A DNA stretch of 64,000 nucleotides from Acidobacteriota bacterium (GTDB taxonomy: Bacteria > Acidobacteriota > Terriglobia > 2-12-FULL-54-10), in contig JACPPJ010000015.1 of NCBI GenBank assembly GCA_016191085.1, forward strand, positions 1-64,000, written 5' to 3'. A program made the position numbers and the translations under genes. Positions 56,374-64,000 of this stretch are shown here, one piece after another. Positions within the stretch are counted from its first letter, which is position 1. Every line of letters begins with the position of its first letter. The notes below the pieces were generated by a model. That model was not told the origin of the DNA, made no database searches, and saw nothing but the letters and a program-made list of their open reading frames with translations.

Positions 56374-57285
56374 ATGCCTGTACAGATTCCTATAACCCAG
56401 AAACTTTCCTGGCATGAGGCAGTCTCACGGTGGAAGGAAGCGTTCGAGCTAAGAATAACGGCAGTGTTGAAAGATTTGTTGGAATCGAAACATCTGTACC
56501 AAGGTGTTTTGATTGACCACACTGCCTTGAGCAAGGACTATTCGAACCTGCTGCAGAATCCCGGCGAGGATTTATGGCGCTTCCAGATCGACGTTAGCCA
56601 GCTACTACTGAATGATTGGGTAGTCATCGACAACTCAAAACGAACGCCGAAAGCCGTCGGGGTTCCGGCTGCTTCTAAAGAAAACCTTGCTTTCAAGGTG
56701 CCGGACGTCAAGCTCTTCTGCCGTGAGTGCGACCGTATAGAAGCGTACAATTCAATCTCGCCCGACGACATCCCGCAGTACACACGTTCTAGTCAACCTC
56801 TCGGTATAGGCAATCGGCGGGTTCAGGTCTTTGTCATGTCGTTTCTCTGCCAATCGTGCAAAACCGTGCCTGAAGTTTTTCTAATTCGGCGCAAAGGTAG
56901 TAGAGTCACTATTTGCGGCCGCGCGCCGATGGAGGCCGTCGCTGTACCCGGAGCAATTCCGAAAAGTGTCCACAGGTTTTATTCAGGAGCTGTTGTTGCC
57001 CATCAGTCCGGTCAGACGCTGGCCGGGCTATTCCTATTTCGGACTTTGGTTGAACAGTGGGCTCGGGGTCAGATGTCCGAGCCTCCAAACCAAGCGGACC
57101 AAGTTCTTGACCGCTACATGGCCACACTGCCGGACGACTTCAAGAGCCGGTTCCCATCTCTGCGTGCACTCTATGCAGAACTGAGTGCTGACATACATTC
57201 GGCGTCCGGTTCAGAGGAACTATTCGGCAAAGCTGGTCAGCAGATCGTCGAACATTTCGAGGCGCGTCGCCTTTTTAAGCTGTGA
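56374..57285 (+). CDS. Hypothetical protein with a Cys-pair zinc site
   Basis: 303 residues, soluble, no signal peptide. Two Cys pairs about 47 residues apart, CREC (near residue 114) and CQSC (near 161), suggest a zinc knuckle splitting the middle domain. The C-terminal helical region (LRALYAELSADIHSASGSEE) recalls DUF4145-type or HEPN-like tails, but I cannot assign it firmly. It sits between a mutase and an acyl-CoA dehydrogenase that would otherwise be neighbours and is A+T richer than both, so it may be an inserted accessory gene. Confidence 0.6.
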   Translation: MPVQIPITQKLSWHEAVSRWKEAFELRITAVLKDLLESKHLYQGVLIDHTALSKDYSNLLQNPGEDLWRFQIDVSQLLLNDWVVIDNSKRTPKAVGVPAASKENLAFKVPDVKLFCRECDRIEAYNSISPDDIPQYTRSSQPLGIGNRRVQVFVMSFLCQSCKTVPEVFLIRRKGSRVTICGRAPMEAVAVPGAIPKSVHRFYSGAVVAHQSGQTLAGLFLFRTLVEQWARGQMSEPPNQADQVLDRYMATLPDDFKSRFPSLRALYAELSADIHSASGSEELFGKAGQQIVEHFEARRLFKL

Positions 57286-57383
57286 ACCTGCTCTGAGGAG
57301 TTCATTGCCTCCGCCCGTTGGTAACCTCGCTCGCGGGCCAGCACCACGTACGCGACCTTCTGACATCCGCGCTGGAGCATCAT
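57237..57383 (-). pseudogene. Possible truncated 5' end of an unknown gene
   Basis: A minus-strand frame begins with MMLQRGCQKVAYVVLARERG at 57383 behind a good ribosome site (GGAGGAGTT), then loses protein-like character and ends at 57237 inside the preceding hypothetical gene. It may be a gene start cut off when the hypothetical gene arrived. Weak evidence. Confidence 0.25.
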
Positions 57384-57453
57384 AACTCCTCCGGTTGAAT
57401 CGCTTCCCTCCCCTGCTAAAATAGAACCCGCCGTGGAATAGGAGGAGAATACC

Positions 57454-58626
57454 GTGCCTGAAATCATCGCTACCGACCGTCCGCCGCTCACTTTGCTTAC
57501 TGAAGAGGAACAACTGTTCGTTGCCTCCGTCCGCCAATTTGCCCGCGAGCGCATTCAGCCGCTGGTGCGCGCGATGGACGAGAAGGGGGTGTTCGAGAAA
57601 AAGCTCCTGGACGAGTTCTTCCGTCTTGGATGGATGGGGATCGAAATCCCGGAGAGCTACGGCGGGTCGGGAGAGAGCTTCTTCCACTGCATCCTGGCGA
57701 TCGAGGAACTTTCGGCTGTTGATCCGTCCGCTGCGGCGATCGTAGACGTGCAGAACACGCTTGTTAATAATGCCCTGCTGCGGTGGGGGAATGAGGACCA
57801 GAAGAAGCGATATCTGACGATGCTCGCCAAGGACACGGTTGGTTCGTACGCGCTATCGGAGGCCGGATCGGGTAGCGATGCGTTCTCGATGGCGGCGGTG
57901 GCTCGCGAGGATGGTGATCATTTTATCCTCACCGGGCGCAAGCTGTGGATCACCAATGCCAAAGAGGCTGGGATATTTCTGGTCTTCGCCAATGCTAACC
58001 CGTCGGCTGGCTATCGCGGCGTGACGGCATTCCTCATCGAGCGCGCCTTTCCCGGTTTCGAGGTCGGCAAGAAGGAGGATAAGCTGGGCATTCGCTCCAG
58101 CAGCACTTGCGAGTTGATTCTGGAAGACTGCCGCGTGCCGCGCGAGAACGTGGTCGGCAAAGTTGGGGAAGGATACAAGATCGCCATGGAAACTCTGAAC
58201 GAAGGCCGCATTGGCATCGGCGCTCAGATGGTGGGCTTGGCGCGAGGCGCGCTGGACCATTCCATTCATTACGCTAAAGAGCGCAAGCAGTTCGGCAAAC
58301 CGATCTCGGATTTCCAAGGTGTGCAGTTTCAGCTCGCGGAAATAGCCACCGAAATCGAGGCCGCGCGCCTAACAGTCTATAACGCCGCCCGGCTGCGCCA
58401 GGCGGGTCAGCCTTTCCTTAAAGAAGCCGCCATGACCAAGTACTTCAGCTCGCAGGTAGCCGAGCGCGCCGCCTCGATGGCCATAGAAATCTTTGGCGGC
58501 TACGGCTTCACCCGGGACTATCCCGTCGAAAAATATTATCGAGACGCCAAGATCGGCAAAATCTACGAAGGCACCTCGAACATGCAGCTTCAGACCATCG
58601 CCCGCGCCATATTGGGCGGCCGCTAA
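57454..58626 (+). CDS. Acyl-CoA dehydrogenase (short/branched-chain type)
   Basis: FAD enzyme that forms the 2,3-double bond of acyl-CoA. 390 residues, start GTG at 57454, shortly after GGAGGAG. Family landmarks: ALSEAGSGSDAFSMAAVA (FAD region), KLWITNAKEAGIFLVFANA, YGFTRDYPVEKYYRDAK, and IYEGTSNMQLQTIARAI holding the catalytic Glu. This contrasts with the paralogue at 39.6-40.7 kb, which lacks that Glu. With the nearby mutase it suggests branched-chain amino acid or fatty acid breakdown. Confidence 0.92.
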   Translation: MPEIIATDRPPLTLLTEEEQLFVASVRQFARERIQPLVRAMDEKGVFEKKLLDEFFRLGWMGIEIPESYGGSGESFFHCILAIEELSAVDPSAAAIVDVQNTLVNNALLRWGNEDQKKRYLTMLAKDTVGSYALSEAGSGSDAFSMAAVAREDGDHFILTGRKLWITNAKEAGIFLVFANANPSAGYRGVTAFLIERAFPGFEVGKKEDKLGIRSSSTCELILEDCRVPRENVVGKVGEGYKIAMETLNEGRIGIGAQMVGLARGALDHSIHYAKERKQFGKPISDFQGVQFQLAEIATEIEAARLTVYNAARLRQAGQPFLKEAAMTKYFSSQVAERAASMAIEIFGGYGFTRDYPVEKYYRDAKIGKIYEGTSNMQLQTIARAILGGR

Positions 58627-58726
58627 CTGCGCGTTAGCGTTCGAGCATTCTTTTTAGAGCATTCCTTTCAGGTTCCCGCCAATCGTCATGCATACGGGCA
58701 GGTTACACTGTACCAATGCTGTAGAT

Positions 58727-58927
58727 TAGAGCATTTTCTGTATTGCTGTAGACCAAGAAAGATTCGTAAGGGCACGGCTTCAGCCGTGCCGCAACTGCGC
58801 AGACTAGCTGGCCTTTAGGCCCTGAGGTTCAGGCCCCCAGCGGCTAAAGCCGTACCGTTTGATAATCTTTTTCGGCATGACTGAAGTCATGCCCTTACGG
58901 GTCTACACCAATTGTGAAAATGCTCTA
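58727..58927. mobile_element. MITE-like element with 27-bp imperfect terminal inverted repeats
   Basis: A 201-bp non-coding unit. The left end TAGAGCATTTTC...TGTAGAC (58727-58753) is repeated in inverse at 58901-58927 with about four mismatches. Inside are the palindrome GGCACGGCTTCAGCCGTGCC (58771-58790), the word CAGCGGCTAAAGCC and a closing arm GGCATGACTGAAGTCATGCC, the same words as in the repeat at 32.9 kb. No transposase is coded. A further TAGAGCATT copy is at about 58656. The rest of the 358-nt spacer 58627-58984 contains short reiterated words such as AGCGATCAG. Confidence 0.6.
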
Positions 58928-58984
58928 GCCATCAGCGACGAGCGTTCAGCAAGCTGTTACTGATCGCTGAAAGCTGACCGCTGC

Positions 58985-59962
58985 TCATCCCGCTTGCGGC
59001 AGGCCGATGGCGCTGAAGTCTTCCTGCGTGTGAATCCATCCTTCTTTGCCGTCGATGCGGATCTTGAGCCAGAGGTCCTCGCCGACATTCAGGTGAACGA
59101 CATCGCCGTCTTCGTTCCATTCTACAATCCCGGCGCCTTCCAGGATCTCCACCTTCGACGTTTGCTTCACTACCACATGCTGTGCGCTGGATTCGGGTTC
59201 GAACGGCTCAGGTAAGAGCCGCACAAAAGTTAACTCTTGCGCCGGAATCCGTTGCGCCTCCACTTCGAATCTGCAGATCGGCTGCCAGCCTTTGGAGGTC
59301 ATCTGCATACAACGCCAGCCGAGACGCGCTTTCGCCTGCAACCAATCCACCCTCACAGGGATGATCGCGAAGAAGTTGCTGGTCCACACTCGAAAGTGAA
59401 GCGTTTCGCCGTCGAGACCCGGTTCCGTGCCCGTTTTAGCCACTGTTTCCGAAGCGGGCTCCGGCTCCATCAGGTCACCTTCCAAAGAAATGGGCGCGCT
59501 GAAAGGCACCAACTTGCCATCAAACAACCCGAACACTTGATACGAGCCGCCGCCCAGCGGCGTAGAGGGCTCGACGCCGTATACGACCAGCAGTCCGCTC
59601 CCGCCCTTCCCTTCGAGTCTCCGGGCGGAAACTTCGGTGGTCTCAAAAAAGTGGTCCTGATCAATCCCAACCGGGAATGATCTCTGGTAGACGACAAGTC
59701 CGGCCTGGTTGCGAATTTCCATGGAAGCGACCGTCTCTTCGGAGCCCGACGCGCGTACGCCTGGACCGCGCAGCCGCTTACAATGCAGCACGATGGTGAA
59801 CCGCTGGTCTTTCACTAGAAGAGGTCCGATGCTGCGCTGGAAGTCTTCCAGGCGCACGACCACAGGAACCTGTGGCTCTTGCGCTTGCGGCCGGGCGCAG
59901 GTGAGGCTGAGAACTATGGCTGCGAACAGAACCCGCAAGAGTGACTTGTGCGCGCCTTTCAT
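58985..59962 (-). CDS. Secreted hypothetical protein with SH3-like C terminus
   Basis: 325 residues from the ATG at 59962, which overlaps the preceding glutamine amidotransferase gene by ATGA; a longer in-frame version would intrude on that gene. A signal peptide is visible (residues 5-28, LLRVLFAAIVLSLTCA). The C-terminal 60 residues (VEILEGAGIVEWNEDGDVVH, then LWLKIRIDGKEGWIHTQEDF) look like a bacterial SH3 domain that could bind peptidoglycan or peptides. The central part is beta-rich with no recognised family. Confidence 0.65.
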   Translation of the reverse strand: MKGAHKSLLRVLFAAIVLSLTCARPQAQEPQVPVVVRLEDFQRSIGPLLVKDQRFTIVLHCKRLRGPGVRASGSEETVASMEIRNQAGLVVYQRSFPVGIDQDHFFETTEVSARRLEGKGGSGLLVVYGVEPSTPLGGGSYQVFGLFDGKLVPFSAPISLEGDLMEPEPASETVAKTGTEPGLDGETLHFRVWTSNFFAIIPVRVDWLQAKARLGWRCMQMTSKGWQPICRFEVEAQRIPAQELTFVRLLPEPFEPESSAQHVVVKQTSKVEILEGAGIVEWNEDGDVVHLNVGEDLWLKIRIDGKEGWIHTQEDFSAIGLPQAG

Positions 59963-60705
59963 AGCCGGTCTTCTGACGCGGGAACATGTATCCGACCGAC
60001 CATCGCATTCAGGAACTGCCGGAACATAAGCGTGCTCAACCGCTCCAATTCCCCGGCCCACTGCGGTATGCCGCGGCGGATCACTTCCGGATCGAGGTTG
60101 ATACTAGCCATCTCGGCCCGGCAGCCGGGGTCATCGAGCCAATCGGCGATCATGGTTGCGCTGACCTCCAGGTGAAACTGAAGAGCGAGGACGTTGGAGC
60201 CCCAGCGAAAACCTTGGTTCTCGTACAGATTAGACCGAAACAGCCGGACTGCTCCTGCTGGGAGGTCAAAGGTATCTCCGTGCCAGTGAAAACCGACGAA
60301 TGAGGCAGGCAGGCCTTGGGTGAATGGATCTGCGGGGGCGGTTACTTCGACCGGGAACCAGCCGATCTCCTTTTGAGGACCGGGATACACCTTCGCTCCC
60401 AACGCGGCGGCGATCAATTGCGCTCCCAGACAAATACCGAGCACAGGCAAACCCACACTGGCCGCACTGCGGATCAGCGACATTTCGTCCGCCAAAAACG
60501 GATAACGGTCGGTTTCGTACACACCCATAGGGCCGCCCATGGCGACCAAACCGCCAAGATACTCCAGGCTCTCGGGCACGCTCTCGCCGCGAAAGACATC
60601 TATATACCGAATGGCGGTATCGCTGAGTGTTTGCGCAAGCGTGCCGATATGCTCGTGCTCAATGTGGCGCAAAACCAACCAGGGTTGCTGCGGATGATCG
60701 GGCAT
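59959..60705 (-). CDS. Class I glutamine amidotransferase (GMP synthase-like, stand-alone)
   Basis: 248 residues forming a GATase1 domain: nucleophile Cys92 in VLGICLGAQLIA, His178 and Glu180 in ALQFHLEVS, and the oxyanion-side motif GGPMGVYETD. There is no synthetase domain, so it is of the stand-alone type that can act on gamma-glutamyl compounds or supply ammonia to an unknown partner. Coupled by ATGA to a secreted SH3-like protein gene, which gives no metabolic hint. Some relatives hydrolyse glutathionyl or gamma-glutamyl amines; that is only a possibility here. Confidence 0.82.
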   Translation of the reverse strand: MPDHPQQPWLVLRHIEHEHIGTLAQTLSDTAIRYIDVFRGESVPESLEYLGGLVAMGGPMGVYETDRYPFLADEMSLIRSAASVGLPVLGICLGAQLIAAALGAKVYPGPQKEIGWFPVEVTAPADPFTQGLPASFVGFHWHGDTFDLPAGAVRLFRSNLYENQGFRWGSNVLALQFHLEVSATMIADWLDDPGCRAEMASINLDPEVIRRGIPQWAGELERLSTLMFRQFLNAMVGRIHVPASEDRL

Positions 60706-60866
60706 TAACGCTCTCCTGTAACAGACCGTTCAGGTGGATATAGTACACCCGAGTAGTGTGTGAGACGCACGCCATCGGCGCGGGAGAATTGGTCCCCCGC
60801 TCATGTCAGCTGCTCTCGTACGCCCCCGTGGTGATCTACTGTGAAGAGGTGTATCATAAGCTTAAG

Positions 60867-61931
60867 ATGGTGATGGGAAGAACGAAAAAAACTTCTCTTT
60901 TTGCTTTCCTGCTGCTACTCACAGCGGCATTTTCAGCCAACGCTCAGTTGCCCGACTCGATCAGCGGATGGGTAACCACTGCTTTCCGTCCCGTGGCCGC
61001 GGCGCAGTTGACTCAATTTGCGGGGGAAGACGCGGGCGTGATCTGGGAATACGGCTTCGAGTCAGGCGAGCACCGGGAGTACAGCAAAGGAGGCGCCACG
61101 CTGGTCGTCAATCTCTGGAAAATGAGAGACGCGAGTGGCGGATACGGCCTTTACAGCTTTTACAGAGAGGCCGGGACCGCTGTTTCAGGATCCGAAACCC
61201 GTATGGCGATTTGGCCGAATCGATTGCTGGTTCAGCACGGACCTTACGTGATTGACGCGCGAGGTACAAGACTCACCATCGGCGATTCGAAACTACTGCT
61301 TTCCAAAATTCCTCCGATCTCCAGGCGTGAATCTGTGGGGACGCTCCTTCCCGCTGCCTTGCCCGAAGATCGCATGGTCCCACAGACGTTGAAATTCATT
61401 CTGGGCCCGGTGGCGTTTGCGAAAATTGAGAAGGGTTTACCCGCAGCGCAGATAGGCTTTGAGTCAGGGGCAGAGGCGGAGATCGCCGAATACCAGACCG
61501 AGACTGGAGGGAGAAACGTCCGTCTGCTCCTAGTCAGCTACGCGACTCCTCAGCTTGCCGCCAAAAAGTTGCGTGAATTCCAGCAAACGGTAAAGGGACA
61601 ACAGGAGAAAGGAATCTATCTGGATCGAAGAGGATCGATGATCGGGTTAACGTTCGGCGCTCCAACGGCAGAAGCCGGAGAAGCATTGCTGCGCCGCATC
61701 CGCCAGGAGACCCAGGTGACCTGGAGCGAGTATGTCCCGACCCGCCGCGACAATGTTGCCCACCTGGTTTTGAACGTGTTTCTTCTCGCCGGGTTCGTGC
61801 TGCTGTTCGCGCTAGTTGCCGGATTGTCTTTTGGGGGAATCCGAATTTTGACCAAGAGATTCTCGCCGGTGCCGGTCTTCGACCGGCCCTCGCAAATGGA
61901 GATCATCCAATTGCACCTCTCTGGTAGATAA
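60867..61931 (+). CDS. DUF6599-like secreted/membrane protein
   Basis: 354 residues from the ATG at 60867; the frame extends 37 codons upstream but the signal peptide starts here (MVMGRTKKTSLFAFLLLLTA). Middle domain: IWEYGFESGEHREYSKGGAT, LYSFYREAGTAVSG, and LPEDRMVPQTLKFILGPVAF. One C-terminal membrane helix (HLVLNVFLLAGFVLLFALVA) precedes a short basic tail. Proteins of this style are common in Acidobacteria and of unknown function. It stands alone, divergent from the glutamine amidotransferase gene. Confidence 0.7.
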   Translation: MVMGRTKKTSLFAFLLLLTAAFSANAQLPDSISGWVTTAFRPVAAAQLTQFAGEDAGVIWEYGFESGEHREYSKGGATLVVNLWKMRDASGGYGLYSFYREAGTAVSGSETRMAIWPNRLLVQHGPYVIDARGTRLTIGDSKLLLSKIPPISRRESVGTLLPAALPEDRMVPQTLKFILGPVAFAKIEKGLPAAQIGFESGAEAEIAEYQTETGGRNVRLLLVSYATPQLAAKKLREFQQTVKGQQEKGIYLDRRGSMIGLTFGAPTAEAGEALLRRIRQETQVTWSEYVPTRRDNVAHLVLNVFLLAGFVLLFALVAGLSFGGIRILTKRFSPVPVFDRPSQMEIIQLHLSGR

Positions 61932-62164
61932 GTACTTATTTTTAAATTAGATAGACGGAATGCAGGCTAATTGGAGGTCTCTCCATATACAATTTTTCAT
62001 AGATCTTTGCCAAAAATTCCTGCTTGTAAACATCTGATTTTATTGTGCTTACATCGTGATAAATATTCCGAAATTTTCCTTGACAAGGTTTGTACTGGCG
62101 AATAACATTTCGGGTAACAAAGGTTTTGACGGTTGCGCATTCCGTCGGACCATTCTCTATTTCG

Positions 62165-62196
62165 AAAATGCCCACCCCGAACGGGTGGGCATTTTT
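62165..62196. terminator. Bidirectional intrinsic terminator upstream of gapA
   Basis: AAAATGCCCACCC / GGGTGGGCATTTTT form a long G+C-rich stem with a 5-nt loop, flanked by A-run and T-run, fitting a rho-independent terminator usable in either direction. It lies 234 nt after the DUF6599-like gene and 80 nt before gapA. The rest of the 344-nt spacer 61932-62275 is A+T-rich and holds no gene I can support; a 92-codon minus-strand frame overlapping the stem is unconvincing. Confidence 0.75.
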
Positions 62197-62275
62197 ATTC
62201 TTGACCGAAACTTTTTGCACGTCTAATCTGCAGCGCCCTTAAAACTTTTAAGTTAACGACGCACTAGGAGGATCG

Positions 62276-63280
62276 ATGGTCAAAGTAGCAATCAATGGTT
62301 TTGGAAGAATCGGCCGTAATATTTACCGCGCCTCAATGGGACACCCGGACCTCGAGATCGTGGCGGTGAACGATATCACTGAGCCACAGACCCTGGCACA
62401 TCTATTGAAGTACGACTCCATATTGGGGAATCTTAAGAATCAAGTCACACACGGCAAGGACTGCATCCAGGTGGACGGAAAGAACATCCGCGTGTTTGCC
62501 GAAAAAGATCCCGCCAAAATAGATTGGGATTCGGTGGGAGCTCAGATCGTCATTGAATCCACGGGTCTGTTCACGAAAGCAGCCGACGCGCGAAAGCACC
62601 TGCGCGGTGGTGTGAAGAAGGTTATCATCTCTGCACCGGCTTCGGACGAAGACGTCACCTTAGTACTGGGAGTGAACGATAACGTCTATGACCCAGCCAA
62701 GCACAATATAATCTCGAATGCCTCCTGTACTACAAATTGTCTCGCGCCTGTCGCGAAAATACTGGAAGACAAGTTCACGATTCGCAGCGGGTCCATGACC
62801 ACGATTCACTCTTATACGAATGATCAAAAGCTCCTCGACCTGCCCCACAAGGATCTCCGCAGGGCCAGGGCAGCGGCCGTTTCCATGATTCCTACCTCCA
62901 CGGGAGCCGCCAAGGCGGTACACCTTGTCATTCCTTCGCTCAAAGGCAAGCTCGATGGATTCGCCATGCGCGTGCCGACTCCGAACGTCTCGGTGGTGGA
63001 CCTGGTGGCTTTCGTCGAGAAAGCTACGACGAAAGACGAAGTTAACGCCGCGCTGAAGGAAGCGTCGCAGGGTGCGATGAAGGGCATTCTGGGATTTGAG
63101 GAAGGCGAACTGGTCTCGGCGGACTTCCGCGGGGATGAGAGATCCTCCATCGTGGATGCTCCGCTGACCCGCGTTATCGGTGGAAATTGCGTCAAGGTCA
63201 TCTCCTGGTACGACAACGAATGGGGCTACTCCTGCCGCGTCCGGGACTTGATCAAATTCATTGCCGCTAAAGGGCTGTAA
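62276..63280 (+). CDS. gapA: Glyceraldehyde-3-phosphate dehydrogenase
   Basis: Oxidises glyceraldehyde 3-phosphate with NAD and phosphate. 334 residues from the ATG at 62276, preceded by AGGAGG. NAD-binding INGFGRIGRN at the N terminus; catalytic Cys151 in NASCTTNCLAP; FLD-type His in TIHSYTNDQKLLD; C-terminal SWYDNEWGYSCRVRDL. Next gene is pgk on the same strand, the common glycolytic order, although a repeat-rich spacer of 104 nt intervenes. Confidence 0.97.
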   Translation: MVKVAINGFGRIGRNIYRASMGHPDLEIVAVNDITEPQTLAHLLKYDSILGNLKNQVTHGKDCIQVDGKNIRVFAEKDPAKIDWDSVGAQIVIESTGLFTKAADARKHLRGGVKKVIISAPASDEDVTLVLGVNDNVYDPAKHNIISNASCTTNCLAPVAKILEDKFTIRSGSMTTIHSYTNDQKLLDLPHKDLRRARAAAVSMIPTSTGAAKAVHLVIPSLKGKLDGFAMRVPTPNVSVVDLVAFVEKATTKDEVNAALKEASQGAMKGILGFEEGELVSADFRGDERSSIVDAPLTRVIGGNCVKVISWYDNEWGYSCRVRDLIKFIAAKGL

Positions 63281-63288
63281 AAAAATAG

Positions 63289-63383
63289 GAGCCAGAAGTA
63301 GTAAGAAGCCAGAAGGAAGTCGCTCACCAGGCTCAACTTCTGGCTCGTGACTTCTGGCTCCTGTGACTTCTGACTCCTACTAC
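63289..63383. repeat. Reiterated short words in the gapA-pgk spacer
   Basis: The word ACTTCTGGCTC or a close variant occurs three times in direct order (about 63337-63379) and its inverse GAGCCAGAAG twice (63290-63325), so the RNA can form several alternative hairpins. It lies between coding genes and may affect pgk expression. Confidence 0.6.
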
Positions 63384-63384
63384 C

Positions 63385-64000
63385 ATGCCAAAATTATCAA
63401 TTCGCGACCTACAGCTCGCTGGCAAGCGCGTGTTCATGCGCGTAGACTTTAACGTACCTCTTTCCGATACCAGCCAAATCACCGATGACACTCGTATCCG
63501 GCAAACACTCCCGACGATCAAGTACGCGCTCGGCCAACGAGCTAGTCTGGTGCTGGCGTCACATCTCGGCAGACCCAAGGGCAAGGCTAATCCCAAGATG
63601 AGCCTTGCGCCGGTGGCTAAAAGGCTGGGAGAACTGCTGGGCCAACCAGTTGAATTCGCATACGATTGCATCGGCCAGCCAGCCGAAGCTGCGGCAGCCG
63701 CGCTCCCCTCCGGCGGCGTATTGCTGCTGGAGAACCTCCGCTTCCACCTCGAAGAGGAAAAGAACGATCCTGAATTTTCCAAGCAACTGGCGAGACTGGG
63801 AGAACTATACGTGAACGACGCCTTTGGCTCCGCTCATCGGGCTCACGCATCGACCGAGGGGATGACGCGTTACTTCAGCCAATCCGCTGCCGGCCTGCTA
63901 ATGGAAAAGGAGCTGAATTATCTGAACAAGGCCACCGCCAATCCCGACCATCCGTACGTGGCGATACTCGGGGGAGCCAAGGTTTCGGACAAGATCGAGG
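63385..64000 (+). CDS. pgk: Phosphoglycerate kinase, 3' part cut by window edge
   Basis: Transfers phosphate from 1,3-bisphosphoglycerate to ADP. The open frame runs from the ATG at 63385 to the window end, about 205 residues, roughly half the protein. N-terminal landmarks: [34 protein letters not shown], and [16 protein letters not shown], then [14 protein letters not shown] at the edge. No strong ribosome binding site is seen before the ATG because repeats fill the spacer. Confidence 0.96.
   Translation, partial: MPKLSIRDLQLAGKRVFMRVDFNVPLSDTSQITDDTRIRQTLPTIKYALGQRASLVLASHLGRPKGKANPKMSLAPVAKRLGELLGQPVEFAYDCIGQPAEAAAAALPSGGVLLLENLRFHLEEEKNDPEFSKQLARLGELYVNDAFGSAHRAHASTEGMTRYFSQSAAGLLMEKELNYLNKATANPDHPYVAILGGAKVSDKIE

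Noticed and set aside
61942-62220. 92-codon minus-strand frame before gapA
   Set aside because: It overlaps a strong terminator hairpin, has no ribosome site and no family resemblance.

Overview
The window looks like a chromosomal segment of an Acidobacteriota bacterium, probably of the Solibacter/Bryobacter type. The reasons are a secreted VWFA protein of the style common in that phylum, a DUF6599-like protein, many c-type cytochromes, alternative complex III, and short palindromic intergenic repeats. This is inference from gene content; no 16S gene is present. Both window edges cut genes (actC on the left, pgk on the right).

Layout. (1) 1-14.2 kb, minus strand: a respiratory block reading, in transcription order, monoheme cytochrome c, four-domain tetraheme cytochrome c, diheme membrane cytochrome c, narGHJI (quinol-linked nitrate reductase), actA-actB-actC (alternative complex III, which continues off the left edge). 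Spacings are tight (ATGA, TAATG and 8-nt overlaps). (2) 14.4-17.8 kb: an eroded patch with remnants of an NtrC-type two-component system, a tRNA-Met gene, a frameshifted hypothetical gene and orphan genes. (3) 17.9-26.9 kb, minus strand: a MerT-like membrane protein, a DHH phosphoesterase, a PilZ protein, a flippase-like protein and a surface-polysaccharide group (two CgeB-type glycosyltransferases, one broken, a glycosidase-like protein, a sugar-nucleotide epimerase). (4) 27.3-34.8 kb: an ECF sigma/anti-sigma/LTXXQ circuit, an orphan nuoI, ccdA plus a ResA/TlpA-type thioredoxin (cytochrome c maturation), and secreted VWFA, BON and Spy-like proteins. (5) 35-45.4 kb: gltX and glnS, with partial second copies of the gltX 5' end and the glnS 3' end. 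Each of the two gltX/glnS junctions holds a different orphan gene, and a three-gene operon lies between them. (6) 45.5-64 kb: central metabolism (moeA, purA, trxA, glgA, tkt, rpiB, gltA, a mutase, an acyl-CoA dehydrogenase, gapA, pgk).

How the genes fit together. The first block implies quinol oxidation both by nitrate reductase and by alternative complex III, with several c-type cytochromes as partners. MoeA would supply molybdenum cofactor for NarG, and CcdA plus the thioredoxin would supply reductant for cytochrome c maturation. The most novel-looking features are the 821-residue predicted PD-(D/E)XK nuclease / P-loop NTPase protein sitting in a gltX/glnS slot (possible anti-phage defence), the duplicated slot itself, and the operon between the two slots. 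That operon combines an acyl-CoA-dehydrogenase-like protein without the usual catalytic Glu, a PhnD-like protein without a signal peptide, and a TusA-ferritin fusion.
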